Source: an uncultured Bacilli bacterium
GTDB taxonomy: Bacteria; Bacillota_I; Bacilli_A; RF39; UBA660
NCBI GenBank assembly: GCA_947588665.1
Contig: CANPYU010000182.1
Location: 1 to 34,110, forward strand
DNA: 34,110 bases
Direction: 5' to 3'
This document shows, piece by piece, positions 33,644 to 34,110 of the stretch. Under the pieces are notes generated by a model. The model was not told where the DNA came from and ran no database searches. It saw only the letters and a program-made list of their open reading frames with translations. Within the stretch, counting starts at the first letter, position 1, and every line of letters begins with the position of its first letter. Position numbers and translations under genes: made by a program.

Positions 33644-34110
33644 TTTCTCTTTCCTTCCTTCATACCTTTAATTTCATCAATTTCTAATGGATACTTAGAA
33701 ATTAAATAATTAATATCAATATGATATTTTTTTCTTAATACCCCTGGTTGTTTTGCAAATATTGAATTTAATTTTCCATCTATTATCAATGGTATATTAT
33801 TTTCATTCAAATATTGTATTAAAGCATAATTTCGTGATGGAGAAAAAAGTAAAAATGATGTATTTAAATACCTGTCAATACCATTATCTTCAGCAATTTG
33901 TACAAGAATGGGTAATTTAGAAATCATTGATTTACTTTTTGCTACAATTGATGAAGTTAATAGTTTTTCAAATCTTTCATCTTTCCAATATTCCATTCTC
34001 AATAATTGTTGAATTTCTTCTAATTTAGCATGAGCTAATGTTTGTGATGTAAATAACTCTGGATGGGCCTTAAATTCTGGACTTTGTATTATCTTTTGTA
34101 TTTCTTCTAA
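33640..34110 (-). CDS. 3' end of a helical-repeat protein cut by the right edge
   Basis: The frame is open to the last base (156 residues seen), so the 120 aa version from TTG 34002 is only its tail. Two repeats can be aligned: SPEFKAHPELFTSQTLAHAK and MEYWKDERFEKLLTSSIVAK, sharing E-(F/Y)-x...F-x-x-L-TS-x-x-x-A-x-x-K. The end reads LPILVQIAEDNGIDRYLN, ALIQYLNENNIPLIIDGKLN and FAKQPGVLRKKYHIDINYLI. I recall similar tails in large proteins of gut Bacillota but cannot name a function. It is coupled to the 94 aa gene. Confidence 0.65.
   Translation of the reverse strand, partial: LEEIQKIIQSPEFKAHPELFTSQTLAHAKLEEIQQLLRMEYWKDERFEKLLTSSIVAKSKSMISKLPILVQIAEDNGIDRYLNTSFLLFSPSRNYALIQYLNENNIPLIIDGKLNSIFAKQPGVLRKKYHIDINYLISKYPLEIDEIKGMKEGKRK

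Overview
The window is very AT-rich and fits a low-GC Bacillota. The style (long Lys/Asn/Ile-rich proteins, AGGAGG-type ribosome sites, extended -10 promoters, a giant repeat protein) suggests an uncultured gut lineage near Bacilli/RF39. That placement is inference. TGA is used as a stop and Trp is TGG, so the code is standard. No tRNA, rRNA or CRISPR array was seen. Nearly everything reads on the minus strand; one gene (22623-23381) reads on plus.

Left part (1-10033). Positions 1-360 hold a promoter, a 15-codon leader peptide, a run of stem-loops and an intrinsic terminator, in front of a gene that runs off the left edge: an attenuation leader. A 12-bp tandem repeat array abuts the promoter. 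Next is a three-gene defence-type operon: an EcoRI-family adenine methyltransferase, a DUF262-HNH nuclease and a protein with a HEPN-like RNxxxH motif. After it come a membrane-linked XRE regulator, a metallophosphoesterase with a zinc ribbon, a little-known trio (519 aa protein, lone integrase SAM-like domain, DUF6429-like protein) and a DUF4143 ATPase behind two copies of a 36-bp palindrome.

Mobile island (about 10284-18597, 8.3 kb). An N-acetylmuramoyl-L-alanine amidase gene is cut in two. Its start (MNNNIRGIVIDPGHGG) lies at 18635-18588 and the next part (HGGDDPGAIGNG...) at 10290-10034. Joining them across a shared ACATGG restores the Amidase_3 motif in frame. The inserted DNA carries a large serine recombinase with a small upstream gene, a DinD/Bro-N protein, a winged-helix protein, an unknown 207 aa protein, a structured non-coding stretch, and a Gabija-like operon (OLD-family ATPase-TOPRIM nuclease plus a small UvrD-like helicase). 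That operon begins with a cytoplasmic beta-lactamase-fold serine hydrolase, which is not part of standard Gabija.

Middle part (18636-31085). It contains a frameshifted nucleotidyltransferase-like gene behind a flavodoxin, an 817 aa HExxH protein divergent from a single-domain FtsK-like ATPase across a 31-bp palindrome, a 54 aa protein, a 1381 aa repeat protein, an IS1595-type insertion sequence whose leader has two interlocking long inverted repeats, and an ABC exporter.

Right part (31086-34110). Two LysM repeats without a start abut a second large serine recombinase with its own small upstream gene. This looks like another insertion into a cell-wall-enzyme gene. The window ends in a two-gene operon whose first gene is cut by the right edge. 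The main theme is repeated insertion of serine-recombinase islands into cell-wall amidase/LysM genes, with defence genes as cargo.
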